Shown here: positions 1 through 7,663 of the stretch, in pieces
Numbering within the stretch: position 1 is the first letter of the stretch
Layout of the letters: each line of letters opens with the position of its first letter
Assembly (NCBI GenBank): GCA_910589275.1
Contig: CAJUTH010000008.1
Coordinates: 30,369 to 94,368 of the forward strand
Origin: an uncultured Dorea sp.
GTDB lineage: Bacteria; Bacillota; Clostridia; Lachnospirales; Lachnospiraceae
Direction: 5' to 3'
Length of the DNA stretch: 64,000 bases
Translations under genes and position numbers: made by a program
Notes under the pieces: model-generated
Database searches by the model: none
Seen by the model: the letters and a program-made list of their open reading frames with translations, nothing else
What the model was told of the DNA's origin: nothing

Positions 1-11
1 CAGGCGTGGCT

Positions 12-48
12 ATCCGTGCAGATGGCGGGTGTCGCCCTCTGCACGGAT
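12..48. repeat. Long hairpin at the window edge
   Basis: An 11-bp perfect inverted repeat (arms 12-22 and 38-48, ATCCGTGCAGA and its complement) encloses a smaller GGCG/CGCC stem. Neither strand shows a clear T-run after the stem, so a simple Rho-independent terminator is not supported. It could be the end of a repeat or of a structured RNA that starts left of the window. Confidence 0.5.
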
Positions 49-69
49 GGCATGATAAAAAGGTGCTTT

Positions 70-252
70 CTATTCTTTGATTCTGTCAAGCTGTGTAAGG
101 TTAACACCGGATGAAGTCAGGATAACCTTTAATTCAATATATCTTATTTTCATTGCCTTATATGATTCAGAATCTGCGTCGGATAAAATCATATAAGTTT
201 GTAATCTGGAAAACTCTTCGACAGATACTTTCAACATCTCTTTTTCTGTCAT
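70..252 (-). CDS. Small hypothetical protein, 60 aa
   Basis: This is a 60-residue soluble, charged protein that I do not recognise. It is accepted as a gene because a good ribosome binding site (GAGGTGA) lies six bases before the ATG and the composition is that of a normal helical protein, without membrane segments. It lies about 120 bp downstream of the histidine kinase gene on the same strand, so it may be the last gene of that transcript or have its own promoter. Its rather AT-rich coding sequence is unlike the kinase gene. Confidence 0.6.
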   Translation of the reverse strand: MTEKEMLKVSVEEFSRLQTYMILSDADSESYKAMKIRYIELKVILTSSGVNLTQLDRIKE

Positions 253-372
253 GTTATCACCTCACTTTAAAAGTGCCGTTTACTTGGTACTTTATATTAT
301 AGCAACTGGTGACGAAAGTGTAAAGCCTTATTCAGCCCGCGTCCTTTGAACCACACTTAAGGGATGATGAGC

Positions 373-1473
373 TTACTCTCTGCATGGTATCGTTATGGTA
401 AATATGGTCCCTTTCCCCAGCCTGCTCTCCACGCCGACGGCGCCTCCGTGAAGCTCTGCGATCCATTTTACGATGGACAGGCCAAGGCCGGAGCCGTTCC
501 GGTCCCTTGCCTTGTCGGCGCGGTAAAACCGCTCGAAAATATGCGCAAGATCTTCTCGGCCAATTCCAATGCCGTCGTCTTTTACATAGAGCAGGGTATG
601 CGTTCCCTCCCGGCGGGCGTCCAGCCAGATGCCGCCGTTTTCGTTGCCATACTTGACGGCGTTTTCCATAAGATTCACTAAGAGCTGGGTGAACAGGCTC
701 TGGTCGGCGTAAATGGAAAGATCTTTGGGGATTTCATTGTGGATGTGCAGGCTTTTCTTTTCGATTTCTGCTGCTAAGGCTTCGGCGACGGAATCTACCA
801 TCTCGCGGGGATAGATTATCTCCGGTTCGATATGGCAGCGTCCTTCATAGCCTCTAGAGAGCATGAGAAGCTGAGAGAGCATTTTGCGCATCCGCTGGTT
901 CTCCGTCTGGATGATCCGTAAATTTTCCCGGATAATGGTTTCGTCGTCGGTATACAGAGCGTCTTCCACACAGGCATTGATTACCGTCATGGGGGTGCGC
1001 AGTTCATGGGAGGCGTCGGAGGTAAACTGTCGTTCCCGCCGGAAGGCAAAGTCCAGTTCGGAGATCATCTGGTTGATGGTGTCTGCAAGCTCGCCTACTT
1101 CGTCATGGGAAAATACGCCGTCGATCCGGCCGGACAGGTCGCCGTCCTTGATGGATTTTGCGGCCATAGTGATCTGATGAACCGGCCGCAGGGTGCGTTT
1201 TGCAAGGATATAGGAGCTGATGGCGGCCAAAATCAGATAGCCGGGGATCAGGAAAGCAAGAAGCCACACGATGCTTTCCGGGGTAAGTCTGGAGGTGACG
1301 GTTGAAATGGAATTCTGGATGTCTTCAGATACCTTTTCCTGAAAAGATATTTTTACCATAAAATAAAGGGCTGGAATCAGCAGAGCCAGATGCGCTGCCG
1401 ACAGCCCGATATAGAGCAGTATAATCTTGGTACTGATATTGAGTTGTTTAATTCTGCTGTTTTTCTGACTCAT
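373..1473 (-). CDS. Sensor histidine kinase (HAMP, HisKA, HATPase)
   Basis: This is a 366-residue membrane kinase that should phosphorylate the response regulator encoded just upstream. Membrane segments lie at about residues 17-40 and 68-91, leaving only a short extracellular loop of about 27 residues. A HAMP domain follows, then the phosphoacceptor box SHELRTP (His156), an N box (NLMENAVKYG), a G1 box (DDGIGI) and a G2 box (GSGLGLSI). The short loop suggests that it senses the membrane or a partner protein rather than a soluble ligand. Its start overlaps the end of the regulator gene by 26 bp, so the two are translationally coupled. The signal is unknown. Confidence 0.95.
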   Translation of the reverse strand: MSQKNSRIKQLNISTKIILLYIGLSAAHLALLIPALYFMVKISFQEKVSEDIQNSISTVTSRLTPESIVWLLAFLIPGYLILAAISSYILAKRTLRPVHQITMAAKSIKDGDLSGRIDGVFSHDEVGELADTINQMISELDFAFRRERQFTSDASHELRTPMTVINACVEDALYTDDETIIRENLRIIQTENQRMRKMLSQLLMLSRGYEGRCHIEPEIIYPREMVDSVAEALAAEIEKKSLHIHNEIPKDLSIYADQSLFTQLLVNLMENAVKYGNENGGIWLDARREGTHTLLYVKDDGIGIGREDLAHIFERFYRADKARDRNGSGLGLSIVKWIAELHGGAVGVESRLGKGTIFTITIPCRE

Positions 1474-2137
1474 CTTTTATCACATAGCCGTATCCGCGGA
1501 CCGTATGGATTAGCGGATTGGCAGATTCCTTATCAATTTTGTTCCGCAGATAGCGGATATACACGTCTACGATGTTGGAGTCGTAGTCGAAATTATAGTT
1601 CCATACATGGTCGGCGATCTGGCTTCTGGTGAGGGCCTGTCCCTGATTTCGAAGCATGTACTCTAACAGGGAGTATTCCTTGGAGGTCAGGGTGATCTCC
1701 TTGCCCCCTCTTAAGACTCTGTGGGCAGGCAGGTCCATGGTAAGATCCGCCAGTTCCAGTACATTCTGGCGCTTTTTGCTGTTCCTTCTGAGCAGCGCCC
1801 TAAGCCTTGCGGACAGCTCGTCATAGGCAAAGGGTTTGGTGAGATAGTCGTCCGCTCCCGCGTCAAGTCCCTGCACCCGGTCGGTGACGGAATCTCTGGC
1901 GGTGAGCATCAGCACAGGGGTGTGGTGGCCGCCCCGCCGAAATTCTTTTAGAATGGTGACGCCGTCCTTCTCCGGCAGCATCCAGTCTAAAATGATACAG
2001 TCATAAACGTCGGTTTTCATGTATTCTAATCCTTCCCGGCCGTCGAAGCAGCCGTCTGCGGCGTAGCCTTCTTCTGTAAGCCTCCGTCTAAGGATCCGGT
2101 GAAGGGATTCATCATCTTCGATGATTAGTATTCTCAT
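1448..2137 (-). CDS. OmpR-family response regulator
   Basis: This is a 229-residue two-domain regulator. The receiver domain has the acidic pair EDD at 7-9, phosphoacceptor Asp51, Thr79 and Lys101. The winged-helix DNA-binding domain follows, with the typical C-terminal end (RGYGYVIK). The ATG at 2137 is chosen over a longer frame because AGGAGG lies before it and the protein then begins directly with the receiver strand MRILIIEDD. It overlaps the upstream phospholipase-like gene by 4 bp (ATGA) and the downstream kinase by 26 bp. The three genes therefore form one operon, probably controlled by this regulator. Confidence 0.95.
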   Translation of the reverse strand: MRILIIEDDESLHRILRRRLTEEGYAADGCFDGREGLEYMKTDVYDCIILDWMLPEKDGVTILKEFRRGGHHTPVLMLTARDSVTDRVQGLDAGADDYLTKPFAYDELSARLRALLRRNSKKRQNVLELADLTMDLPAHRVLRGGKEITLTSKEYSLLEYMLRNQGQALTRSQIADHVWNYNFDYDSNIVDVYIRYLRNKIDKESANPLIHTVRGYGYVIKDESEKQQN

Positions 2138-2781
2138 GACATTGTCCTCCTGTATATGCCGGACCACGCGTTTACAAAACGGACTCTGGCAGCAGAAACG
2201 GCAGTATCCGCTGGAATCCGGTAAGCAAATTCCCGGCAGGCCCGCAGACACAGGGGCACGATGTAGGACGCGTCCGTCTGTGCTGTGGGAGTAGTCTGTT
2301 CATAGGTTTCGTGCAGGGAACAAAAAGTATACCACAAATCCCTCCCTTTATGCAAATCATTTTCAGGAAGCGGGGCGTCGCCGCAGTGATATTCAGACAG
2401 AAGCCCTGTGAGGGCAGTATGCAGGTCATTGCTCTCGTATTTTGCATGGGCAAGCATACTGTCGGTAAAAGTCTCGTTGTGGGGATAGGTAAATGCATCC
2501 GCCAGATAGTGGGTCAGCACCCCCAGCCGATAAAAATCCCAGAGAGATAAGGTTTCCTTTTCTTCCAGCTTTGCTAAAAGCCGCTGCAATTTGGGAATAG
2601 AATAGGTAGTAAAATGTATTTTCATCGGATGGCCGATAAAAAGGCCCTGAAGGTAGCCGATGGGATTGTGATCTGGGAAAACACAGCCGTGGATGAAAAG
2701 ACGAGTCTGAAGATAGCTGTGGGAGTCAAGAATGGTCCGGGATAAGTATTCTGCAAGATATTTGTGATCGTATGATTTCAT
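2134..2781 (-). CDS. Zinc-dependent phospholipase C family protein
   Basis: This 215-residue protein has the histidine and aspartate pattern of the zinc-dependent phospholipase C/S1-P1 nuclease fold: HKY near the start, FIHGCVFPDHNP, THYLADAFTYPHN and HAKYE. These residues should bind metal. It has no signal peptide, unlike secreted clostridial alpha-toxins, so it is probably an intracellular member of the family whose substrate is unknown. The ATG at 2781 is preferred because AGGAGT lies before it; a frame extending to 2850 has no such site. It is the first gene of an operon with the response regulator and kinase. Such cytoplasmic homologues are common in Lachnospiraceae, and enzymatic activity is inferred only. 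Confidence 0.8.
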   Translation of the reverse strand: MKSYDHKYLAEYLSRTILDSHSYLQTRLFIHGCVFPDHNPIGYLQGLFIGHPMKIHFTTYSIPKLQRLLAKLEEKETLSLWDFYRLGVLTHYLADAFTYPHNETFTDSMLAHAKYESNDLHTALTGLLSEYHCGDAPLPENDLHKGRDLWYTFCSLHETYEQTTPTAQTDASYIVPLCLRACREFAYRIPADTAVSAARVRFVNAWSGIYRRTMS

Positions 2782-2883
2782 ATGAAACACTCCTATTATG
2801 TTTTTTGTTATTTTCAAATCTTTGAGGCGCTTTCTTCTGCCTATACACATACTGAGGGATGAAAATGAAAATAAAATGATAGA

Positions 2884-2905
2884 ATTATGAGAAATTTCTC
2901 ATAAT
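2884..2905. promoter_or_regulatory. Perfect 22-bp palindrome
   Basis: The half-site ATTATGAGAAA is followed at once by its exact complement. It lies about 100 bp upstream of the phospholipase/two-component operon (minus strand) and upstream of the sigma-factor gene (plus strand). A 22-bp perfect palindrome with no spacer is typical of a dimeric repressor site. The identity of the binding protein is unknown. Confidence 0.6.
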
Positions 2906-2969
2906 AATAGAAGAACAAGGATGTAGAAGCGTGGTATAGTATTTTCTATAAGAAGACGGAGGGAGAATA

Positions 2970-3067
2970 TTTCACCTGTGCAGTTCACTGGAGTGTTGCC
3001 CAGCTCCCCGCAATAAGGTATGCCGTTTCCGGCAGGCAGCCCCCAACTGTACAGGTGAAAAATTTTT
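2970..3067 (+). ncRNA. Candidate structured small RNA or terminator region
   Basis: A 16-bp closing stem (2970-2985 with 3045-3060, one G-U pair) encloses about 60 nt that can form two further hairpins: GGAG/CTCC near 2990-3008 and a TGCCG/CGGCA stem-loop near 3020-3034. A run of A and T residues ends with TTTTTT at 3063-3068. The layout suggests a three-way junction RNA with a terminator-like end. A weak -10 (TATAGT, 2935-2940) lies before it, without a convincing -35. I do not recognise the family. Confidence 0.4.
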
Positions 3068-3077
3068 TGTAACAAAT

Positions 3078-3103
3078 TGTAACAAATCCATGCTCCGTTC
3101 GTC
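3078..3103 (+). promoter_or_regulatory. ECF-type sigma promoter upstream of the sigma gene
   Basis: TGTAAC is followed after exactly 16 nt by CGTC. This matches the usual ECF promoter layout (AAC-containing -35, CGT-containing -10). Autoregulation of ECF sigma genes is well known, so the downstream sigma factor probably reads this site. A second TTGTAACAAA copy starts about 10 bp upstream of it. Confidence 0.6.
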
Positions 3104-3183
3104 TTATAGGTAAATAAAGCCTATAGGAGTTGTTTTAGCAATATAAGAACCGGGGCGTGTTCCGGAGGAAAAGAGGTGATGAA

Positions 3184-3669
3184 GTGAACATAGATTTTGA
3201 GGATATTTATGAACGGTTTTTTAAGGACGTATATCTCTTTGTGCTTGCCATGAGCGGCGATCCGTCCATGGCGGAGGAAATCACGCAGGAAACATTTTTC
3301 AAAGCGTTGAAGGAGATTGAGCATTTTAAAGGAAACTGTTCGGTTAAATCATGGCTGTGCCAGATTGCAAAGCATCTCTATATCGACGATGTACGCCGAA
3401 AGAAGCGGTTTGAGTCGGTGAAGAAAGGAGTTGCGGGCATCCAGAAGGAGGAAGGGGACGCCGAGTCGGCGGTCATCCGGAGGGAAGAAGTGCTCTCGAT
3501 CTATAAAACGCTTCATTGTCTGGAGGAGCCGTATAAGGAAGTGTTCGGCTTAAGGACACTGGGAGAACTGTCGTACCGGGAGATTGGAGAGATATTTGAA
3601 AAGAGCGAGAGCTGGGCTAGGGTCACATACCACAGGGCCAAGCTTAAAATCAGGGAGAATATGATGTAG
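3184..3669 (+). CDS. ECF RNA polymerase sigma factor
   Basis: This is a 161-residue group IV sigma factor. Region 2 (DVYLFVLAMSGDPSMAEEITQETF, about residues 13-36) should bind core polymerase and the -10 element. Region 4 (LSYREIGEIFEKSESWARVTYHRAKLKI, near the C terminus) should bind the -35 element. I place the start at a GTG at 3184 because AGAGGTGAT lies just before it; a longer in-frame start at 3157 has no such site. The anti-sigma gene begins 12 bp after its stop codon. The pair should switch on a stress or envelope regulon, possibly including itself through the upstream ECF-type promoter. Confidence 0.92.
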   Translation: MNIDFEDIYERFFKDVYLFVLAMSGDPSMAEEITQETFFKALKEIEHFKGNCSVKSWLCQIAKHLYIDDVRRKKRFESVKKGVAGIQKEEGDAESAVIRREEVLSIYKTLHCLEEPYKEVFGLRTLGELSYREIGEIFEKSESWARVTYHRAKLKIRENMM

Positions 3670-3681
3670 AGGAGGTATAGT

Positions 3682-4569
3682 ATGAGCAGGATACCATGTA
3701 ATGTGAATAAAGATCTGCTTCCGCTGTATGTGGATGATGTGTGCAGCGAAGAAAGTAAGGCGATGGTAGAGGAGCATCTTGCCGGATGCAGGAAATGTCA
3801 GGATTATTTTGACGCTTTGCGAGAAGGAACCGCCGAGGAGAAAATGAAAGAAGAAAGGGAAGAATTTTTGTCTGAGGAGAAAATGAACCGGGAGGCGGTT
3901 TCGGTGATCAAATCCATAAAAAGGGAGATTTCTAAGGGCAGGACGAAAAGGACGGCTGTGACTGTGGCGGCAGTTCTGCTGGTTCTTTTCGTGCTGGAAG
4001 GATTGAGCGGCTCCTATATAGGCGGATGGTTAGGGGAGATACCAGTCTTTGATACGCGGCTGAAAACAGAGGATGTGCGCGTCATAGAAATGTATCTGTT
4101 GGAAAACGGGTACCTGTATATCAGCGTGGAACCGGATAAAAAATGCGGGATGTATTATACCTGCAATGTTATAGAGACCTTTACTGAAGAAGAAGGTTTT
4201 ACCGGCGAGTACGAGGGTTATTTTGGACTGGAGAATATCCCCCTTGACTGGGATAGTATTCCGATCAGGAAGCTGTCGTGTATTTTCCCTCTTTCTAGAA
4301 GAGTGAAGGAAGATGATTACGGAAATATTAAGGAGCGTGAAGATTCGGTTATTTATCTGATGGGGAAAGGCGGAGAGAGGATTCCGGTCTGGGAAAAGGG
4401 ACAGGAAGTGAAAAAAGCGCCGCCGGAGATTGAAGACAGGGCAAGGAAAGCAATAGAAAAAGAGGACGCGGAGATGGAGGAAAAACTGCGGAAAGGGGAA
4501 GCAGGAGTACTAGACGTGATCAATAATGTATATACGATCGCAGAACTGGAATCTCAGGAAAGTCATTGA
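3682..4569 (+). CDS. Zinc-finger transmembrane anti-sigma factor
   Basis: This 295-residue protein begins with a zinc-binding anti-sigma domain (HxxxCxxC at His32, Cys36, Cys39, with Cys6 and Cys21 nearby), which should hold the sigma factor encoded just upstream. A single membrane segment (about residues 92-112) follows a basic stretch. The remaining 180 residues lie outside the cell and match no domain I know; they are the probable sensor part and end in a charged helical segment. AGGAGG lies before the ATG. The spacing (12 bp) and gene order are the standard sigma/anti-sigma layout. Confidence 0.88.
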   Translation: MSRIPCNVNKDLLPLYVDDVCSEESKAMVEEHLAGCRKCQDYFDALREGTAEEKMKEEREEFLSEEKMNREAVSVIKSIKREISKGRTKRTAVTVAAVLLVLFVLEGLSGSYIGGWLGEIPVFDTRLKTEDVRVIEMYLLENGYLYISVEPDKKCGMYYTCNVIETFTEEEGFTGEYEGYFGLENIPLDWDSIPIRKLSCIFPLSRRVKEDDYGNIKEREDSVIYLMGKGGERIPVWEKGQEVKKAPPEIEDRARKAIEKEDAEMEEKLRKGEAGVLDVINNVYTIAELESQESH

Positions 4570-4716
4570 TTTTATGACGGATGCTGGGGAGGCTGGAGTA
4601 TTTTGCGTTTCCACAGGAGATTTTAAAGGATGCATGTGACGGTGTGGATTTGCAGATGACGGACATGAGGAAGAATTCAAATTAAGACTGTTCGGGGAAG
4701 TTCCGCAAAAAAGCTG

Positions 4717-4748
4717 GGGGATTGTGATCCATTGGGATCATAATCCCC
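4717..4748 (-). terminator. Rho-independent terminator of the SpoIID-like gene
   Basis: A 14-bp inverted repeat (4717-4730 with 4735-4748, loop ATTG, one mismatch) is followed on the minus strand by GCTTTTTT. It lies about 45 bp beyond the stop codon of the minus-strand gene at 4792. The rest of the 222-bp spacer from 4570 shows no gene I can support. Confidence 0.75.
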
Positions 4749-4791
4749 TGTTGAATGAAAGAATGGCCGTGGCGGGCGCTTCCTTCGCAGT

Positions 4792-6054
4792 TCAGGTCAG
4801 TTCTGCGATTCTTGAGACGCCTACGTAGATTTCTGATATTTTGTACCAGGTGGGATAATCTACGATCCCGGTAGCCGGAAGGCCGAAGACGGACTGGAAT
4901 TTGGATACGGCCGCGGCGGTGGCGGGTCCGTAGATTCCGTCTGCGGTTAGCTTCGGGATGGCGGGATAAGCGCCGGCGATTACGTTGATCTGCTCCTGGA
5001 GCTGGCGGACTTTATTGCCGGTGGAACCATTTTCCAGATTGTATCCAGGCCAGGAGGAAGGAATGCCGGATATCGCTTCAGCGGTGTTGATATACATGTC
5101 GTCGCCGTAATAGTAGCGGAGAATGTCAATGGCTGAGTAGCCTTGGTCGCCGAGGGATTTGGATCCCCATTGTGTCATCCAATTCGGACACTGTACCTGC
5201 CGTCCGTCGCAGTACTGGGTCAAAATAGGCTGGCGCACATTTGGCCTGGACAGGTAATCGGCAAATAACTCATCTACAATGACAGAGATAGATTGGAAGA
5301 TATTCCGCTCCGGTATCCACTTGTGGTCAAACGCAGTAGAAGAGGTGATGGTGAAATCATACCCTTGGTTCCGGTACCATTCCGTATACACTCTGTTAAG
5401 TGTAAAAGACATAATTGCCAGCACATTTGCCCGGATGGTATTGGCCGGCCATGTGGCGTATATTTCACTAGATGCCACATTCTTGATATAGTCTTTATAT
5501 TTCACATAATAATTCTTTGCAGTGCTGTCTCTTGGACTTCCGTCGTGTACTACAATATATTCTGGGACAACCACCCGGCTTAAGACGATCTCTCCGCTTT
5601 CATTTACCGGCTTGATCTCATCTTCGGGTATTTTAGCCGGATATGTGCCGTATAATGTATGAGCGGGTATGACGAATACTTCTTCCTCGGTTCCGGTGGT
5701 ATCTAAGGGACTTAACTGCACATTTTGAATGGCTGTTGTATCAGCAAGTATTTCCGTGCCTGCGATGCTGACCGGTTCAAACCCCGGAGCCTGTATCTGC
5801 AGGGTATATTCGGAGTATGGCTGGATTTCATTTTCCGGATTTAAGCTGTATTCCAGCGGAGGGGCAGCAAGTTCTAGAAGTTCGGTCTGTCCGGAGGAAT
5901 CTGTGGTGACTTGTTCTAACGGCTCTCCCGGCACTCCGGTGTAGGATATGCTGATGGAAGCATCCGCAACCGGACGGGAAGTGATCTGAGAAGTAATATT
6001 AATCTGAAGACGTCCGATATCCGGAGTATCAGAAGATGGAATTGGATCGCTCAT
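4792..6054 (-). CDS. SpoIID-like protein with C-terminal peptidoglycan-binding domain
   Basis: This is a 420-residue, three-part protein. Residues 1-120 look like a carboxypeptidase-regulatory or Ig-like beta domain (KxVxDASISIxYTG pattern, repeated T/S-rich strands). Residues about 165-315 resemble SpoIID/LytB, including EIYATWPANTIRANVLAIMSFT, which parallels the helix carrying the catalytic Glu in SpoIID transglycosylases, and GDQGYSAIDILRYYYGDDM near the end. Residues about 340-415 form a PG_binding_1 domain (LQEQINVI, DGIYGPATAAAVSKFQ). There is no signal peptide. That is odd for a wall enzyme and suggests mother-cell use, as in some spore proteins, or export by another route. It is monocistronic with its own terminator. 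Confidence 0.78.
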   Translation of the reverse strand: MSDPIPSSDTPDIGRLQINITSQITSRPVADASISISYTGVPGEPLEQVTTDSSGQTELLELAAPPLEYSLNPENEIQPYSEYTLQIQAPGFEPVSIAGTEILADTTAIQNVQLSPLDTTGTEEEVFVIPAHTLYGTYPAKIPEDEIKPVNESGEIVLSRVVVPEYIVVHDGSPRDSTAKNYYVKYKDYIKNVASSEIYATWPANTIRANVLAIMSFTLNRVYTEWYRNQGYDFTITSSTAFDHKWIPERNIFQSISVIVDELFADYLSRPNVRQPILTQYCDGRQVQCPNWMTQWGSKSLGDQGYSAIDILRYYYGDDMYINTAEAISGIPSSWPGYNLENGSTGNKVRQLQEQINVIAGAYPAIPKLTADGIYGPATAAAVSKFQSVFGLPATGIVDYPTWYKISEIYVGVSRIAELT

Positions 6055-6160
6055 TGTGTAACCTCACAAATTCTGTTACAATTAATATATGAAGAAAAAC
6101 ATGGATTGTGATTGACACAAAAAATACGATATCAGGTTTATGGCGGAATGAGGAGAAGCG

Positions 6161-7399
6161 ATGAAGAAGAAAAAGGGCGGCTGCTTTAAATTAATATTAA
6201 AATTGTTCATTACACTGGCGGTTATTGGGCTGGTGGTTTTAGGACATCCGATCCTTGTAGATTGGATCAATGGCAGGCAGCTGAAGGAGAAGGAAAAGGA
6301 GAGCGTCGAAGCTGTTCAGGAGATTCCCTATCAGGAAGTCTCTGTGGAGGAGCAGAGTCTGGCTGTCCATTATTATTACGGGCTGTTAAATGAGGAGGAA
6401 AAGCTGGTATATCAGGAAATCTATCAGGGAATGCTGAACCGGGAGGATGAGATTTATACCCATGGCAAAGATGCAGAGGCGGCCAATAAGATTCTGGGGG
6501 ATGTCTTAAGGGATTACCCAGATTTTTTCTGGTGTGATGGCGGCGTGAGTTCCACTTCTTATATACAGGACATGGGGGATTCCGGTGAAGAGACGTACAC
6601 AGTGGTCAGTCCGGAATACAATTGCACAGCGGAGGAAAAACAAGCGAGGCAGCAGCAGATTGAAGCGGAGGCAGGAGCGGTGCTTCAGGGGATTTCCATG
6701 GAGGCATCGGATTATGAGAAGATTCTGTATGTGTATGAATATATTGTAAATTCCGTGGATTATGACTTAGAAGCGCCGGATAATCAGAATATTTACAGTT
6801 CGCTCGTGGGAAAACGGTCGGTGTGCGCGGGCTATTCTAAGGAAGCCCAGTATCTGCTGGAGCGGCTGGGGGTTCCTGCGATCTATGTAACCGGTACGGC
6901 GAACGGCCCGAATGCCCATGCATGGAATCTTGTACAGTGCGGCGGCGAGTATTATCATGTGGATACGACTTGGGGAGATCCTGTATATCAGACTGCGGAA
7001 GGGGAGGAGGCTCCCCGGTGGGAAAATATCAGTTATGATTATATGTGCTGCAATGATGAAGAAATTTACCGCACCCATCAGGCGGACGAGGAATATCCGC
7101 TGCCCGCATGTACCGGCATGACGTGGAATTATTATGTGGTAAATGGAATGTATTATAATAATTATGACAGCAGCGTAGCGCTGGATGCATTAAATTCGGC
7201 GATCTATGAGCAGCGGAACCCGACGATATTCAAATATTTCGATGAGGCTTCCTACCGGCAGGCCAAAGATGATATTTTGAATTATCAGATCCACAATGCG
7301 GCTCAGACGCTGTGCGATATGTACGAACTAAGCGAAGTCCAGTATTATTACGAAGACAGGCCGGAGCTATGCAAACTGACAATTTACTGGAATTATTAG
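6161..7399 (+). CDS. Transglutaminase-like membrane-anchored protein
   Basis: This is a 412-residue protein with a basic N terminus and one membrane segment (about residues 10-30). It is therefore anchored with the bulk outside the cell. The transglutaminase core has the triad Cys222 (RSVCAGYSKE), His253 (NAHAWN) and Asp268 (HVDTTWGDP) in the correct order and spacing. Members act as peptidases or cross-linking enzymes of the cell surface; the substrate here is unknown. GAGGAG lies before the ATG. The gene is divergent from the SpoIID-like gene and is followed by a palindromic repeat element. Confidence 0.85.
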   Translation: MKKKKGGCFKLILKLFITLAVIGLVVLGHPILVDWINGRQLKEKEKESVEAVQEIPYQEVSVEEQSLAVHYYYGLLNEEEKLVYQEIYQGMLNREDEIYTHGKDAEAANKILGDVLRDYPDFFWCDGGVSSTSYIQDMGDSGEETYTVVSPEYNCTAEEKQARQQQIEAEAGAVLQGISMEASDYEKILYVYEYIVNSVDYDLEAPDNQNIYSSLVGKRSVCAGYSKEAQYLLERLGVPAIYVTGTANGPNAHAWNLVQCGGEYYHVDTTWGDPVYQTAEGEEAPRWENISYDYMCCNDEEIYRTHQADEEYPLPACTGMTWNYYVVNGMYYNNYDSSVALDALNSAIYEQRNPTIFKYFDEASYRQAKDDILNYQIHNAAQTLCDMYELSEVQYYYEDRPELCKLTIYWNY

Positions 7400-7400
7400 C

Positions 7401-7546
7401 AGTAACAGTTCATCCTAGGACTTTGCACTTGCTGCAAAGTCCGTAAGAATGTGTAAATTCAACAGGAAGTGAATCCGGATCTTCGCGAAGCGAACTTTAA
7501 ATGAGCTGGATTCAGTAACAGTTCGGCTGAAAGCTGAACTGTTACT
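7401..7546. repeat. MITE-like palindromic element
   Basis: The element is bounded by an 11-bp terminal inverted repeat (AGTAACAGTTC at 7401-7411; GAACTGTTACT at 7536-7546). Another AGTAACAGTTC lies at 7514-7524. Inside are several hairpins: GACTTTGC/GCAAAGTC, GAATCC/GGATTC and TTCGC/GCGAA at 7482-7494. It starts three bases after the stop of the upstream gene and has no coding capacity. A shorter relative occurs at 24620-24650, and the TTCGCGAAGCGAA core recurs at 47942. Confidence 0.6.
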
Positions 7547-7574
7547 ATTAGTGTGAATATTCGTTGTGTGAGGG

Positions 7575-7603
7575 TTGAAAATTGCAGGAACTTGTTGTAT
7601 AAT
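7575..7603 (+). promoter_or_regulatory. Sigma-A-type promoter of carAB
   Basis: TTGAAA and TATAAT are separated by exactly 17 bp, giving a leader of about 55 nt before the carA start. No PyrR-type attenuator hairpin is visible in the leader. Confidence 0.75.
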
Positions 7604-7663
7604 TTCTACAATTTGTGCAGTTATATTCTAATAGGAAAACACAGAAAGGGAACAGGTGAGTGT

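Noticed and set aside
2970..3067. Small SRP RNA
   Set aside because: The size is right, but the conserved SRP domain (GGAAG loop and flanking bases) is missing on both strands.
4570..4716. Remnant of a sporulation gene after the anti-sigma gene
   Set aside because: A short open stretch exists, but no ribosome binding site or recognisable motif supports a gene or pseudogene.
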